64,000 bases of DNA from JAKVAV01 sp047632755 (GTDB lineage: Bacteria; Bacteroidota; Bacteroidia; Flavobacteriales_D; Cryomorphaceae), in NCBI GenBank assembly GCA_047632755.1, contig JBLIDT010000012.1, positions 1 to 64,000 of the forward strand, given 5' to 3'. Position numbers and translations under genes: made by a program. Below the pieces are notes generated by a model. It saw only the letters and a program-made list of their open reading frames with translations, searched no databases and was not told the origin of the DNA. Shown piece by piece: positions 42,784-52,044 of the stretch; position 1 is the first letter of the stretch; each line of letters opens with the position of its first letter.

Positions 42784-43053
42784 TTACCAGCTGGCCTTTT
42801 TAACACCGGGAATCTTCCCTTCCAAGGCCATCTCGCGAAAAGTCACACGTGATAAACCGAATTGACGCATATAACCTCTCGGGCGCCCCGTTATTTTGCA
42901 GCGATTGTGCATTCTAACTTTTGATGAATTCTTAGGGAGCTTTTGAAGCGCATCCCAGTCACCTGCTTCTTTCAAAGCCTTACGCCTATCAGCGTACTTG
43001 GCAACCATTTTTTCGCGCTTACGCTCTCTCGCCTTCATTGATTCCTTTGCCAT
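42784..43053 (-). CDS. rpsN: 30S ribosomal protein S14, long zinc-free form
   Basis: 89 residues, the long C-minus type: MAKESMKARERKREKMVAKYADRR, then NRCKITGRPRGYMRQFGLSRVTFREMALEGKIPGVKKASW. There is no CxxC...CxxC zinc knuckle (only one Cys, in NRCK), so it does not need zinc. Confidence 0.97.
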   Translation of the reverse strand: MAKESMKARERKREKMVAKYADRRKALKEAGDWDALQKLPKNSSKVRMHNRCKITGRPRGYMRQFGLSRVTFREMALEGKIPGVKKASW

Positions 43054-43062
43054 GCCTACTCT

Positions 43063-43611
43063 TTATTTCTTTGTGAATGGAAATCCGAAAGAACCCAAAA
43101 GAGCCTTTGCCTCTTCGTCACTACTTGCGTCAGTGACAAAGGTGATGTCCATACCGTTGATTTTACTTACTTTCTCAATGTTAATCTCAGGAAAGATAAT
43201 CTGCTCAGTAATTCCCATGTTGAAGTTTCCGCGACCATCAAATCCAGTAACTTTCACTCCGCGAAAATCTCGTGTTCGTGGCAGTGCTACTGAAATTAAT
43301 CTATCCAAAAACTCAAACATCTTATCACCACGAAGCGTTACTTTTGCTCCGATCGGCATGCCTTTACGTAACTTGAAGTTGGAGATATCTTTCTTAGAAT
43401 ATGTTGGAATTGCCTTTTGACCAGCAATAGCACTCATTTCCTGAACTGACGTTTCTACAATCTTCTTATCTGCTACAGCCTCTCCTAAACCTTGACTCAA
43501 GATAATTTTCTCGAGACGTGGTATTTCCATGGAAGACTTGTAACCAAACTCCTTCTTAAGCGCTGGAACTACTTCTTCAGCGTACTTCGTTTTTAACCTC
43601 GGGGTGTACAT
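43063..43611 (-). CDS. rplE: 50S ribosomal protein L5
   Basis: 182 residues with NPxxxx-type L5 features: EIPRLEKIILSQGLGEA, FKLRKGMPIGAKVTLRG, ALPRTRDFRGV and FPEINIEKVSKINGMDITFVT. It binds 5S rRNA and contacts the P-site tRNA. Only 2 nt separate it from rplX. Confidence 0.97.
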   Translation of the reverse strand: MYTPRLKTKYAEEVVPALKKEFGYKSSMEIPRLEKIILSQGLGEAVADKKIVETSVQEMSAIAGQKAIPTYSKKDISNFKLRKGMPIGAKVTLRGDKMFEFLDRLISVALPRTRDFRGVKVTGFDGRGNFNMGITEQIIFPEINIEKVSKINGMDITFVTDASSDEEAKALLGSFGFPFTKK

Positions 43612-43613
43612 GA

Positions 43614-43928
43614 TTATACCTGTTCTCCTGATTTCTTAAAATATCTAACCGATTTTCCATCGGAATCTTTCTTATACGCTACTCTTTCTCCTCTGTTAGT
43701 TGTAGGATCTACTACAAGTAAATTAGAAATATGAATAGGAGCTTCTTTCTTTGTGATACCACCTTGTGGGCTAGCAGCACTTGGCTTTGTGTGGCGTGAT
43801 ACCATATTCAAGCCTTCTACTGTGGCACGATAACTGTCACGATGTACGCTTGAGACCCGACCTGTAGATCCTTTGGACACACCTGTCGTTACTTGTACGT
43901 TATCTCCTTTCTTGATGTAAATTTTCAT
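43614..43928 (-). CDS. rplX: 50S ribosomal protein L24
   Basis: 104 residues with a KOW motif in KKGDNVQVTTGVSKGSTGRVSSVHRD, followed by VEGLNMVSRHTKPSAASPQGGI and the HISNLLVVDP strand. It is an assembly-initiating 50S protein near the exit tunnel. Confidence 0.97.
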   Translation of the reverse strand: MKIYIKKGDNVQVTTGVSKGSTGRVSSVHRDSYRATVEGLNMVSRHTKPSAASPQGGITKKEAPIHISNLLVVDPTTNRGERVAYKKDSDGKSVRYFKKSGEQV

Positions 43929-43947
43929 CTCTTCGGATTTGCGTGAT

Positions 43948-44316
43948 TTAAATTACCTCTGGGGCTAGTGAAACAATTCTCATAAACTGCTTTTCACGAA
44001 GCTCACGAGCAACAGGGCCGAAAATTCGAGTTCCTCTCATCTCTCCTGCATTATTCAAAAGAACTACTGCGTTATCATCGAAGCGTATATAAGATCCGTC
44101 AGCTCGACGCACCTCTTTTCGCACTCTCACCACTACGGCTCTCGAAACCACACCTTTCTTTACGTTTCCTGAAGGCATAGCGTCTTTTACAGTGACCACT
44201 ATCTGATCTCCAATCGACGCGTACCGACGCTTGGTGCCTCCGAGTACTCGAATACAAGCCACTTCTTTGGCACCACTATTATCGGCAACCCTTAGCCTAC
44301 TTTCCTGCTGTATCAT
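43948..44316 (-). CDS. rplN: 50S ribosomal protein L14
   Basis: 122 residues: MIQQESRLRVADNSGAKEVACIRVLGG, YIRFDDNAVVLLNNAGEMRGTRIFGPVARELR and ending SLAPEVI. It is highly conserved, at the subunit interface. It lies 6 nt after rpsQ. Confidence 0.97.
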   Translation of the reverse strand: MIQQESRLRVADNSGAKEVACIRVLGGTKRRYASIGDQIVVTVKDAMPSGNVKKGVVSRAVVVRVRKEVRRADGSYIRFDDNAVVLLNNAGEMRGTRIFGPVARELREKQFMRIVSLAPEVI

Positions 44317-44322
44317 TTCAAA

Positions 44323-44580
44323 TTATTTAGCTCTTTCCACTACTTCAACCAAACGCCAATTCTTGCGCTTGCTCAATGGTCTTGTTTCCATGATTTTAAC
44401 CGTGTCACCAGGGTTACAATCATTTGATTCGTCGTGTGCGACAAATTTGGTAGTTTTTTTCACAAACTTCCCGTAAAGACCATGCTTTACTTTCCGTTCT
44501 ACCACTACCGTGATGCTCTTGTCCATCTTGTTAGATGATACCACACCAATACGTTGTTTTCTAAGATTTCTCTCCGACAT
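44323..44580 (-). CDS. rpsQ: 30S ribosomal protein S17
   Basis: 85 residues: RNLRKQRIGVVSSNKMDKSITV, KHGLYGKFVKKTTKFVAHDE and GDTVKIMETRPLSKRKNWRLVEVVE, the full S17 OB-fold pattern. It is a primary 16S rRNA-binding protein. Confidence 0.97.
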   Translation of the reverse strand: MSERNLRKQRIGVVSSNKMDKSITVVVERKVKHGLYGKFVKKTTKFVAHDESNDCNPGDTVKIMETRPLSKRKNWRLVEVVERAK

Positions 44581-44594
44581 GATTCAGATTGTCT

Positions 44595-44795
44595 TTATTT
44601 CTTATCGCTAAGTTGTCGCTCACGCACAGCAGTTTTTAATCTTGCTACAGTTCTACGTTGCGCTCTTAACTGCATCGGGTTCTCAAGGGCTGCAACTGAA
44701 TGGTTGAGCCTAAGTTTCCCGAAATTTTCTTCTTCAATCTCAAGCTTTTCGATGAGTTCATCGGTCGTGAGATCTCTAATGTCTTTTGCCTTCAT
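44595..44795 (-). CDS. rpmC: 50S ribosomal protein L29
   Basis: 66 residues in a helical hairpin: MKAKDIRDLTTDELIEKLEIEEENFGKLRLNHSV and LRAQRRTVARLKTAVRERQ. It sits by the polypeptide exit tunnel. It lies between rplP (6 nt) and rpsQ (14 nt), as usual. Confidence 0.96.
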   Translation of the reverse strand: MKAKDIRDLTTDELIEKLEIEEENFGKLRLNHSVAALENPMQLRAQRRTVARLKTAVRERQLSDKK

Positions 44796-44801
44796 AACTT
44801 C

Positions 44802-45227
44802 TTATGCTTGAACGCTGTAATCGCGTCGAATCACAAATTTCGTTTTAACTGGTAGCTTTTGTGAAGCAAGTCTTAATGCTTCTTTGGCTACTTCTAATGG
44901 AACAGAATCCACTTCGAATAAAATTCGACCAGGTCGAACTACTGCCACCCAATGACTAGGGGCTCCTTTACCCTTACCCATACGTACTTCTGCAGGTTTA
45001 GAAGTGATCGGTTTGTCTGGAAATATTCTGATCCACACTTTACCTTCACGCTTCATGTATCTGTTCAAAGCGATACGAGAGGCTTCGATTTGACGAGATG
45101 TAATAAAACCCTCATCCATCGTTTTAATCGCGAAAGATCCGAACGCAATTGAGGCGCCTCTACCAGCATTCCCCTTGATGCGTCCCTTCTGCATCTTTCT
45201 AAACTTCGTTCTCTTCGGTTGTAACAT
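44802..45227 (-). CDS. rplP: 50S ribosomal protein L16
   Basis: 141 residues: MLQPKRTKFRKMQKGRIKG, GFITSRQIEASRIALNRYMKREGKVWIRIFPDKP and GKGAPSHWVAVVRPGRILFE. L16 helps position A-site tRNA in the 50S subunit. Confidence 0.97.
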   Translation of the reverse strand: MLQPKRTKFRKMQKGRIKGNAGRGASIAFGSFAIKTMDEGFITSRQIEASRIALNRYMKREGKVWIRIFPDKPITSKPAEVRMGKGKGAPSHWVAVVRPGRILFEVDSVPLEVAKEALRLASQKLPVKTKFVIRRDYSVQA

Positions 45228-45247
45228 TGCTGTTCGTCTTAATATTC

Positions 45248-45982
45248 TTACTTACGTCTTGCTCTTGGCTTGCGGCTTCCACCACCAGCACCACCACCAC
45301 CACGTGGTCCGCCACCAGGAGAACTACTTTTCTCAAAAGAAGGTGATAAATCTCTTTTACCGTATACCTCTCCTTTGCAAATCCAAACCTTTACTCCAAG
45401 GCGCCCCATTTTAGTGTGTGCCTCTGCTTGGTAATAATCTATGTCTGCCCGAAATGTATGCAGTGGAGTCCTTCCTTCCTTATAAGATTCAGTTCTCGCC
45501 ATTTCAGCTCCATTCAAGCGACCTGCTACAGTAACCTTGATACCTTCTGCACCCATTCTCATAGTAGCTGCAATTGACATCTTTACTGCTCGTCTGAAAG
45601 ATATTCTTCCTTCAATTTGACGAGCAATACTCTCAGCAACTAATCTTGCATCAAGCTCAGGCCTTTTTACTTCAAAAATATTGATTTGAACTTCCTTATC
45701 GGTAAGCTTCTTCAACTCTTCCTTCAGTTTGTCTACTTCAGATCCTCCTCTCCCAATTATAACACCCGGCCGAGCAGTCTTTATTGTAATCGTAACCAGC
45801 TTAAGCGTTCTCTCGATAATCACTGCTGCTACACTAGCCTTAGCCAAACGCACATCTAGGTACTTGCGAATTTTGTCGTCCTCAACAATCTTATCGCTGT
45901 AATCACGACCTCCGTACCAGTTTGAATCCCATCCACGGATGAATCCCAGTCTGTTGCCTATCGGGTTGGTTTTCTGTCCCAT
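45248..45982 (-). CDS. rpsC: 30S ribosomal protein S3
   Basis: 244 residues. It begins MGQKTNPIGNRLGFIRGWDSNWY. The KH domain contains VIIGRGGSEVDKLKEELKKL (about 75-94), and the C-domain has ESIARQIEGRISFRRAVK and GRLNGAEMARTE. The end is extended by a glycine-rich basic tail (about 220-244). S3 lines the mRNA entry channel. One nt separates it from rplV. Confidence 0.97.
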   Translation of the reverse strand: MGQKTNPIGNRLGFIRGWDSNWYGGRDYSDKIVEDDKIRKYLDVRLAKASVAAVIIERTLKLVTITIKTARPGVIIGRGGSEVDKLKEELKKLTDKEVQINIFEVKRPELDARLVAESIARQIEGRISFRRAVKMSIAATMRMGAEGIKVTVAGRLNGAEMARTESYKEGRTPLHTFRADIDYYQAEAHTKMGRLGVKVWICKGEVYGKRDLSPSFEKSSSPGGGPRGGGGAGGGSRKPRARRK

Positions 45983-45983
45983 A

Positions 45984-46379
45984 TTATTTGACGGTATCTA
46001 AAATGATGGTTACGTGATTTGATCTCTTTCGAATTCGGTGAGCTCTCCCTTGCGGGGCAGGTCTCAACCTCTTTAACATTCGACCACTATCAACGGATAT
46101 TTCTCTTATAATCAAGTTTTCCTCGTCGGCGCTTTTGTCTTCATTCTTCGCTTGCCAATTAGCAATTCCCGAAAGGACTAACTTCTCCAGTCGTCGAGCT
46201 GCATCTTGAGGCATAAACTTTAACATGTTTAGCGCTTGCAACACATTCTCACCTCGTATAACGTCAGCTACCTTTCGCATTTTGCGTGGAGAAGTAGGAA
46301 CATTATTCAACTTGGCGATGGCCAAAGTCTTTCTCTCCTCTTTTCTTTTCTCGGCTGCGATCTGTTTTCTTGATCCCAT
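45984..46379 (-). CDS. rplV: 50S ribosomal protein L22
   Basis: 131 residues with LNNVPTSPRKMRKVADVIRG and RLRPAPQGRAHRIRKRSNHVTIIL, the L22 core and tunnel beta-hairpin, plus a charged N-terminal extension (about 1-22). It contributes to the exit-tunnel constriction. Confidence 0.97.
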   Translation of the reverse strand: MGSRKQIAAEKRKEERKTLAIAKLNNVPTSPRKMRKVADVIRGENVLQALNMLKFMPQDAARRLEKLVLSGIANWQAKNEDKSADEENLIIREISVDSGRMLKRLRPAPQGRAHRIRKRSNHVTIILDTVK

Positions 46380-46402
46380 TCTTAATTCAGTTTAAGTCGG
46401 TT

Positions 46403-46681
46403 TTACCGCTTTTTATCTTTACGATTCCCTGCATGACCGCGGTATGTGCGTGTCGGTGCAAATTCGCCAAACTTGTGCCCTACCATATTCTCTGTTACAT
46501 ACACAGGAATAAATTTATTTCCGTTGTGAACGGCAATAGTCGAACCTACAAACTCAGGAATAATCGTACTGGCCCTAGACCAAGTTTTGATTACAGATTT
46601 CTTTCCACTAGTCTGGGCAGCTTCTACACGGCTCAGCAGTTTGTAGTGTACGAAAGGCGGTTTTTTGAGTGATCTACTCAT
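46403..46681 (-). CDS. rpsS: 30S ribosomal protein S19
   Basis: 92 residues: MSRSLKKPPFVHYKLLSRVEA, TWSRASTIIPEFVGSTIAVHNG, FIPVYVTENMVGHKFGEFAPTRTYRGHAG. It is a head protein forming a complex with S13. It follows rplB by 7 nt. Confidence 0.97.
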   Translation of the reverse strand: MSRSLKKPPFVHYKLLSRVEAAQTSGKKSVIKTWSRASTIIPEFVGSTIAVHNGNKFIPVYVTENMVGHKFGEFAPTRTYRGHAGNRKDKKR

Positions 46682-46688
46682 ATCTCAA

Positions 46689-47513
46689 TTATTTCTTTCT
46701 TCTTTCGATAATGTACTTGTTCGAAGCCTTCTTCTTGTTACGTGTCTTGTAACCCTTTGACGGAATACCGTTACGTGAACGAGGCTGACCTCCAGAATTT
46801 TTTCCTTCACCACCACCCATTGGGTGATCAACAGGATTCATCACAACTCCACGAACCCTTGGGCGACGGCCTAACCAACGACTTCTACCTGCCTTTCCAG
46901 ACCTTACTAGAAAATGATCACCATTCGAAACAGTCCCGATAGTAGCTAGACAAGTAATAAGAACCATTCTAGTTTCGCTTGAAGGCATCTTGAGAATAGC
47001 ATACTTACCATCTCGCGCTGTCAGTTGTGCGTAGGCACCTGCTCCTCTAGCTATAACACCTCCTTGGCCAGGGCGCATCTCAATGTTGTGAACTACCGTT
47101 CCCAATGGAATTTCGCTTAGATATAGTGTATTGCCAACATCTGGTGAAACTCCATTTCCACTCTTAATGATCTGTCCGACTTGTATTCCTTCTGGAGCAA
47201 TTATGTAACGCTTCTCCCCATCAGTATATTGAACCAATGATATACGTGCAGTTCTATTCGGATCGTATTCTACCGTTTTAACTTCTGCATCAATTCCATG
47301 CTTATCTCGCTTGAAATCGACAATACGGTAACGACGTTTGTGACCCCCACCAGTATAACGCATTGTCATACGTCCCTGATTGTTTCGACCACCTGACTTA
47401 GTCATCGGCGCCAAAAGAGACTTCTCTGGCTTAGACTCTGTAATCTCAGTGAATGCACTTAAGATTTTATGTCGTTGCCCTGGTGTTGTAGGCTTTAGTT
47501 TTCTAACCGGCAT
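46689..47513 (-). CDS. rplB: 50S ribosomal protein L2
   Basis: 274 residues: MPVRKLKPTTPGQRHKI, RMTMRYTGGGHKRRYR, and the highly conserved C-terminal GVVMNPVDHPMGGGEGKNSGGQPRSR with its His near the peptidyl-transferase centre. It lies 11 nt after rplW. Confidence 0.98.
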   Translation of the reverse strand: MPVRKLKPTTPGQRHKILSAFTEITESKPEKSLLAPMTKSGGRNNQGRMTMRYTGGGHKRRYRIVDFKRDKHGIDAEVKTVEYDPNRTARISLVQYTDGEKRYIIAPEGIQVGQIIKSGNGVSPDVGNTLYLSEIPLGTVVHNIEMRPGQGGVIARGAGAYAQLTARDGKYAILKMPSSETRMVLITCLATIGTVSNGDHFLVRSGKAGRSRWLGRRPRVRGVVMNPVDHPMGGGEGKNSGGQPRSRNGIPSKGYKTRNKKKASNKYIIERRKK

Positions 47514-47524
47514 CTTTCAGTCTT

Positions 47525-47818
47525 TTAAATATTGCTGTATATGTCGATGGCTTCTCCTTCGGCCACTGTCACTACAGCCTTTTTGTAGGCTGCAGTTTTC
47601 CCAGTTACCATACCAGTTTTGGTATTTCGGGACTTTGCTTTACCTGCGTAACGCATTGTCCAAACTTTATCAACGTTAACGTCGTACAGCTTTTCGATGG
47701 ACTCCTTGATCTCGATCTTATTGGCCTCTTTGTTAACGTAGAATCCGTAACGATTCAGTTTTTCTGAAATCGCAGTCATCTTTTCTGTAACAATTGGCTT
47801 TAAAACAATTCGACTCAT
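47525..47818 (-). CDS. rplW: 50S ribosomal protein L23
   Basis: 97 residues from the ATG at 47818, which shares one base with the rplD stop (TGATG); a GTG one codon earlier is possible. Motifs: IVLKPIVTEKMTAISEKLNRYGF, VNKEANKIEIKESIEKLYDVNV and KKAVVTVAEGEAIDIY. It is the docking site for trigger factor and SRP at the exit tunnel. Confidence 0.96.
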   Translation of the reverse strand: MSRIVLKPIVTEKMTAISEKLNRYGFYVNKEANKIEIKESIEKLYDVNVDKVWTMRYAGKAKSRNTKTGMVTGKTAAYKKAVVTVAEGEAIDIYSNI

Positions 47819-48453
47819 CACTTAGCAGTTCTTTTTAATGTATTCTCTATCACTTCGATAGCGCTCTCCGCAATCACCAATCGGTTACAGTTCATAATGT
47901 CATAAGTGCTCAACTCATTGACACTCACAACCTTATGCTTCTGAACGTTACGGGACGACAAAGATAGCGTTTTATCTGTACCAGTGGTAATCAAAAGTGG
48001 TTTTTGATCAACCAACTTCAAAGCAGTCATCATTGTGATGTAAGCACTGGTCTTTGGCGCATCCATTTTAACATCTTCAATGATGATAATTTGGTTTTCT
48101 TTCGCTCTATAGCTCAAGGCGGATTTTCGCGCCAGCTGCTTCAATTTCTTATTCAACTTGAAGCTGTAATCTTTTGGTCGTGGACCAAAAACGCGACCTC
48201 CACCTCTAAACAATGGATTCTTGATATCACCCGCACGGGCAGTACCTGTTCCTTTTTGCTTTTTGATCTTGCGACCACTTCCTTTGACGTCAGAGCGTTC
48301 TTTCGCCTTATGAGTACCCTGTCGGTTATTAGCGCCGTACTGTTTCACATCCATGTAAATGGCGTGATCGTTAGGCTCGATTCCGAAAACGGAATCATCC
48401 AAATTAACCTTTTTGGTCTCCTTTCCTTCGATATTGTAGACTGAAAGTTCCAT
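47818..48453 (-). CDS. rplD: 50S ribosomal protein L4
   Basis: 211 residues. The region RQGTHKAKERSDVKGSGRKIKKQKGTGTARAG is the tunnel loop, and FGPRPKDYSFKLNKKLKQLARKSALS follows. L4 represses the S10 operon in E. coli; no matching leader is evident here. It overlaps rplC by one base and rplW by one base. Confidence 0.97.
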   Translation of the reverse strand: MELSVYNIEGKETKKVNLDDSVFGIEPNDHAIYMDVKQYGANNRQGTHKAKERSDVKGSGRKIKKQKGTGTARAGDIKNPLFRGGGRVFGPRPKDYSFKLNKKLKQLARKSALSYRAKENQIIIIEDVKMDAPKTSAYITMMTALKLVDQKPLLITTGTDKTLSLSSRNVQKHKVVSVNELSTYDIMNCNRLVIAESAIEVIENTLKRTAK

Positions 48454-49076
48454 TAGTTTTTCTCCAAGATTAGAAATGAACCTTTTGCTCCAGGTACTGA
48501 ACCTTTCACAATCAGTAATGATTCTTCGGCCATCACTTTAATCACTTGGATGTTCTCCAAAGTAACTCGAGCGTCACCCATTTGACCAGCCATCTTCATA
48601 CCCTTAAAAACTCTAGCGGGATCAGACGCAGCTCCAATGGATCCAGGGGCTCGACCTCTATTGTGCTGGCCATGTGTTGCGTCTCCAACTCCACGGAAAT
48701 TGTGACGTTTAACTACACCTTGAAAACCTTTTCCTTTAGATTTTCCACAAACATCAATAAACTCACCTTCCGCGAAAATTTCCACAGTCACTTCGTCACC
48801 GAGTTTGTATTCACCCTTGAAGTGTTCAAATTCAACTAGTTTCTTCTTTGGGGAAGTCTTCGCTTTTTTGAAATGCCCTTTGAGTGGAGCGGGAGTATTT
48901 TTCTCCTTCCGTTCGCCGAATCCTAACTGAATGGCTTTGTAACCATCGTTATCTTCGGTCTTCACTTGTGTTACTACACAAGGACCAGCTTTAATGATCG
49001 TACATGCGAAGTTTTTACCGTCTTCGCCGACGAACATACTGGTCATTCCTATTTTTTTACCAATTAAACCGGGCAT
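48453..49076 (-). CDS. rplC: 50S ribosomal protein L3
   Basis: 207 residues: MPGLIGKKIGMTSMFVGEDGK, VCGKSKGKGFQGVVKRHNFRG, DATHGQHNRGRAPGSIGAASDPARVFKGMKMAGQMG. This is a complete L3 with its loop reaching the peptidyl-transferase centre. It lies 16 nt after rpsJ. Confidence 0.97.
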   Translation of the reverse strand: MPGLIGKKIGMTSMFVGEDGKNFACTIIKAGPCVVTQVKTEDNDGYKAIQLGFGERKEKNTPAPLKGHFKKAKTSPKKKLVEFEHFKGEYKLGDEVTVEIFAEGEFIDVCGKSKGKGFQGVVKRHNFRGVGDATHGQHNRGRAPGSIGAASDPARVFKGMKMAGQMGDARVTLENIQVIKVMAEESLLIVKGSVPGAKGSFLILEKN

Positions 49077-49092
49077 CTTCTTATTGTGATTT

Positions 49093-49398
49093 TTAGACTT
49101 TAATCTCTACTTCAACTCCACTAGGTAATTCCAAGCGCATCAATGCATCCACAGTCTTCGAGGAAGAGCTGTAAATGTCTAGAAGTCGCTTGTAAGAGCA
49201 GAGTTCAAATTGCTCTCTAGACTTTTTGTTAACGTGCGGCGAACGTAAGACAGTGTAGATGCGTTTATCTGTAGGTAGTGGAATTGGTCCACTAATAACA
49301 GCACCTGTTGACTTTACGGTCTTCACAATCTTCTCAGCCGATTTATCGACCAAATTGTGATCGTACGACTTTAGCTTAATGCGGATTTTTTGACTCAT
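49093..49398 (-). CDS. rpsJ: 30S ribosomal protein S10
   Basis: 101 residues: KIRIKLKSYDHNLVDKSAEKIV, GPIPLPTDKRIYTVLRSPHVNKKSREQFE. It is an S10 head protein that also contacts NusB/NusG in antitermination. It follows fusA by 22 nt with no tuf gene between, joining str and S10 gene sets. Confidence 0.97.
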   Translation of the reverse strand: MSQKIRIKLKSYDHNLVDKSAEKIVKTVKSTGAVISGPIPLPTDKRIYTVLRSPHVNKKSREQFELCSYKRLLDIYSSSSKTVDALMRLELPSGVEVEIKV

Positions 49399-49420
49399 CG
49401 TTATGAATGCTACTTATTAA

Positions 49421-51529
49421 TTAAGCTTCTACTGATTTACCTTTTACTTTGGCTATAACTTCTTCTGCCACGCTTTTCGGCGCTTCTTGAAAGTGTGAGA
49501 ATTCCATTGTAGACGTTGCACGCCCCGAAGAAATTGTTCTCAATTGAGTAACATACCCAAACATTTCTGAAAGTGGAACCTTAGCCTTTATAACTTTAGC
49601 ACCAGCCCTGTCTCCCATACCTTCCATGATTCCGCGACGGCGATTCAAGTCACCTACCACATCACCCATGTTTTCCTCAGGGGTTAGCACTTCCAATTTC
49701 ATTATCGGCTCGAGTAGAATTGGTTGTGCCTTTGGCAATGCCGTTCGGAACGCAAGCTTTGCAGCCAATTCAAACGAAAGTTGATCTGAATCCACAGCGT
49801 GGAAAGATCCATCTTTCAAGGTCACCTTTAGCGAATCAACAGGAAATCCTGCTAAAACACCATTGGCCATAGCCTCTTTAAACCCTTTCTCAATAGAAGG
49901 AATAAATTCTTTTGGCACGTTTCCTCCCTTAATAGCGTTAACGAAAATCAATCCTGGATTTTCATTGTCACCAGGCTCTATTGTAATTACAATATCTGCG
50001 AACTTACCACGTCCACCAGTCTGCTTCTTATAAATCTCCCGGTGATCGATAGTACCGTTGATAGCCTCTTTGTAAGAGACCTGTGGAGCACCTTGATTTA
50101 CTTCCACTTTAAACTCACGACGGAGACGATCCATAATGATATCCAAGTGAAGCTCACCCATACCGCTAATCACGGTCTGCCCAGTATCCTCATCAGTTTT
50201 AACAACGAATGTCGGGTCTTCCTCTGTAAGCTTACCAAGAGCTACTCCAAGCCTGTCTATATCAGCCTGAGTCTTAGGCTCAATCGCCAATCCGATTACT
50301 GGATCTGGAAAGTCCATAGACTCCAAAACGATTGGGTGCTTCTCGTCACAGAGTGTATCACCTGTCTTGATATCTTTAAAACCCACCAAGGCGCCAATAT
50401 CACCTGCTCCAAGAGAATCAATTTGATTCTGCTTGTTCGAATGCATCTGGAATATTCTAGAAATACGTTCTTTTCTCCCTGTTCGTGTGTTCAACACGTA
50501 TGAACCTGAAGGCAAAATTCCTGAATATGCTCGAGTAAAACAAAGACGTCCTACAAATGGGTCTGTAGCAATTTTAAATGCCAAACCGGCAAATGGCTGA
50601 TCGTATGATGGCTTTCTCGAGTCGGGCTCTCCTGTATCAGGGTTAGTCCCATCAATTGCTTCAATATCAGTTGGAGCAGGAAGAATTTCCATCACCATTC
50701 CCAACATTGCCTGCACACCTTTATTCTTAAAGGCTGATCCGCACATCATTGGAACTACCTTACCAGCGATAGTTGCCTCACGAAGTGCTGCAAGTATTTC
50801 TTTTTCTGTAAGCGATGCAGAATCTTCGAAATACTTTTCCATTAAAGTATCGTCGAATTCAGCGACAGCTTCAAGAAGCTTTTCTCTCTGCTCAGTAGCC
50901 TCTTCAACGAGATCTTCAGGAATGTCTATCTCTTCGAAAGTCATTCCCATATCATCCTCATTCCATACAATCCCACGGAAGTTGATCAAGTCAACCACTC
51001 CTTTGAAATTATCTTCTGATCCGATAGGTATTTGGAGAGGAAGTGCATGACTTCCTAACATATCTCTTACTTGCTGACAAACGTTCAAAAAGTCAGCCCC
51101 CTGTCGATCCATCTTGTTAACAAACCCAATGCGCGGAACATTATAGTTGTTTGCTAAACGCCAGTTTGTTTCTGACTGGGGCTCTACACCATCTACGGCG
51201 CTAAACAAAAATACCAAACCATCAAGAACACGCAATGACCTGTTCACTTCGACAGTGAAGTCAACGTGGCCAGGAGTGTCAATAATGTTTACGTGATATT
51301 CCTTACCTCGATGATCCCATTTAAGGGTAGTAGCGGCGGAGGTAATCGTGATACCACGTTCCTGCTCCTGCTCCATCCAATCCATCGTAGCCGCACCATC
51401 GTGCACCTCTCCGATTTTGTGGCTCACCCCACCGTAATACAAAATACGTTCGGTAGTTGTCGTCTTACCCGCATCAATGTGGGCAGCGATACCGATGTTT
51501 CTTGTTAACGATAAATCTCTTTTAGCCAT
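49421..51529 (-). CDS. fusA: Translation elongation factor G
   Basis: GTPase of 702 residues that drives ribosomal translocation. G motifs: AHIDAGKTTTTERIL (about 15-29), RGITITSAATTL, DTPGHVDFTVEV (about 83-94) and NKMDRQGADF (about 137-146). Domain IV shows KQTGGRGKFADIVI and GFPVDSLKVTLKDGSFHAVDSD, and domain V shows GRATSTMEFSHFQEAP. Full length, with no truncation. It lies between rpsG and rpsJ. Confidence 0.98.
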   Translation of the reverse strand: MAKRDLSLTRNIGIAAHIDAGKTTTTERILYYGGVSHKIGEVHDGAATMDWMEQEQERGITITSAATTLKWDHRGKEYHVNIIDTPGHVDFTVEVNRSLRVLDGLVFLFSAVDGVEPQSETNWRLANNYNVPRIGFVNKMDRQGADFLNVCQQVRDMLGSHALPLQIPIGSEDNFKGVVDLINFRGIVWNEDDMGMTFEEIDIPEDLVEEATEQREKLLEAVAEFDDTLMEKYFEDSASLTEKEILAALREATIAGKVVPMMCGSAFKNKGVQAMLGMVMEILPAPTDIEAIDGTNPDTGEPDSRKPSYDQPFAGLAFKIATDPFVGRLCFTRAYSGILPSGSYVLNTRTGRKERISRIFQMHSNKQNQIDSLGAGDIGALVGFKDIKTGDTLCDEKHPIVLESMDFPDPVIGLAIEPKTQADIDRLGVALGKLTEEDPTFVVKTDEDTGQTVISGMGELHLDIIMDRLRREFKVEVNQGAPQVSYKEAINGTIDHREIYKKQTGGRGKFADIVITIEPGDNENPGLIFVNAIKGGNVPKEFIPSIEKGFKEAMANGVLAGFPVDSLKVTLKDGSFHAVDSDQLSFELAAKLAFRTALPKAQPILLEPIMKLEVLTPEENMGDVVGDLNRRRGIMEGMGDRAGAKVIKAKVPLSEMFGYVTQLRTISSGRATSTMEFSHFQEAPKSVAEEVIAKVKGKSVEA

Positions 51530-51561
51530 TGTCTACTGTATTATCTGTCTTGACTATTATT

Positions 51562-52032
51562 CTAGAACCTAAAATGAGAGAAGGCACGATTCGCCTCAGC
51601 CATTCTATGGACATCTTCTTTTTTCTTGTAAGCAGCACCCTCTTCTTTGGCTGCAGCTATAATCTCGTAAGCCATTCTTTCGCTCATGGTCTTCTCATTT
51701 CTCTTCCGAGAAAAACTAATCAACCACTTCATTGCCATAGATAATTTCCGACTATCTCGGATAGGCTGAGGAATCTGAAATGTAGCTCCACCTACACGGC
51801 GACTTTTCACTTCAACCGCAGGAGTAATATTGGTAATGGCTTTCTTCCAAATATCCAAACCTTCTTCTTCTCCGCTCTTCTCATCTACAATTGCAATTGC
51901 ATCGTAAAAGATCGCATAAGCAGTATTTTTCTTGCCCGCGTACATCATGTTGTTCACGAACTTTGTCACCAACACCTCGTTAAACTTCGGGTCGGGCAGA
52001 GTGATGCGTTTTTTTGCTGTCTTTCTTCTCAT
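51562..52032 (-). CDS. rpsG: 30S ribosomal protein S7
   Basis: 156 residues: MRRKTAKKRITLPDPKFNEVLVTKFVNNMM and VEVKSRRVGGATFQIPQPIRDSRKLSMAMKWLI. It is a primary binder of the 16S 3' domain and the str-operon repressor in E. coli. It lies 12 nt after rpsL. Confidence 0.97.
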   Translation of the reverse strand: MRRKTAKKRITLPDPKFNEVLVTKFVNNMMYAGKKNTAYAIFYDAIAIVDEKSGEEEGLDIWKKAITNITPAVEVKSRRVGGATFQIPQPIRDSRKLSMAMKWLISFSRKRNEKTMSERMAYEIIAAAKEEGAAYKKKEDVHRMAEANRAFSHFRF

Positions 52033-52044
52033 GACTCAGATTCC

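Noticed and set aside
45248..45340. Glycine-rich, CCACCA-rich stretch at the end of rpsC as a possible repeat or binding site
   Set aside because: It is explained by the Gly/Arg-rich C-terminal tail of S3 in frame, with no independent repeat unit.
51529..51744. Short plus-strand frames over rpsG and rpsL
   Set aside because: They are shadows of the highly conserved ribosomal genes on minus, with no motif or upstream signal.
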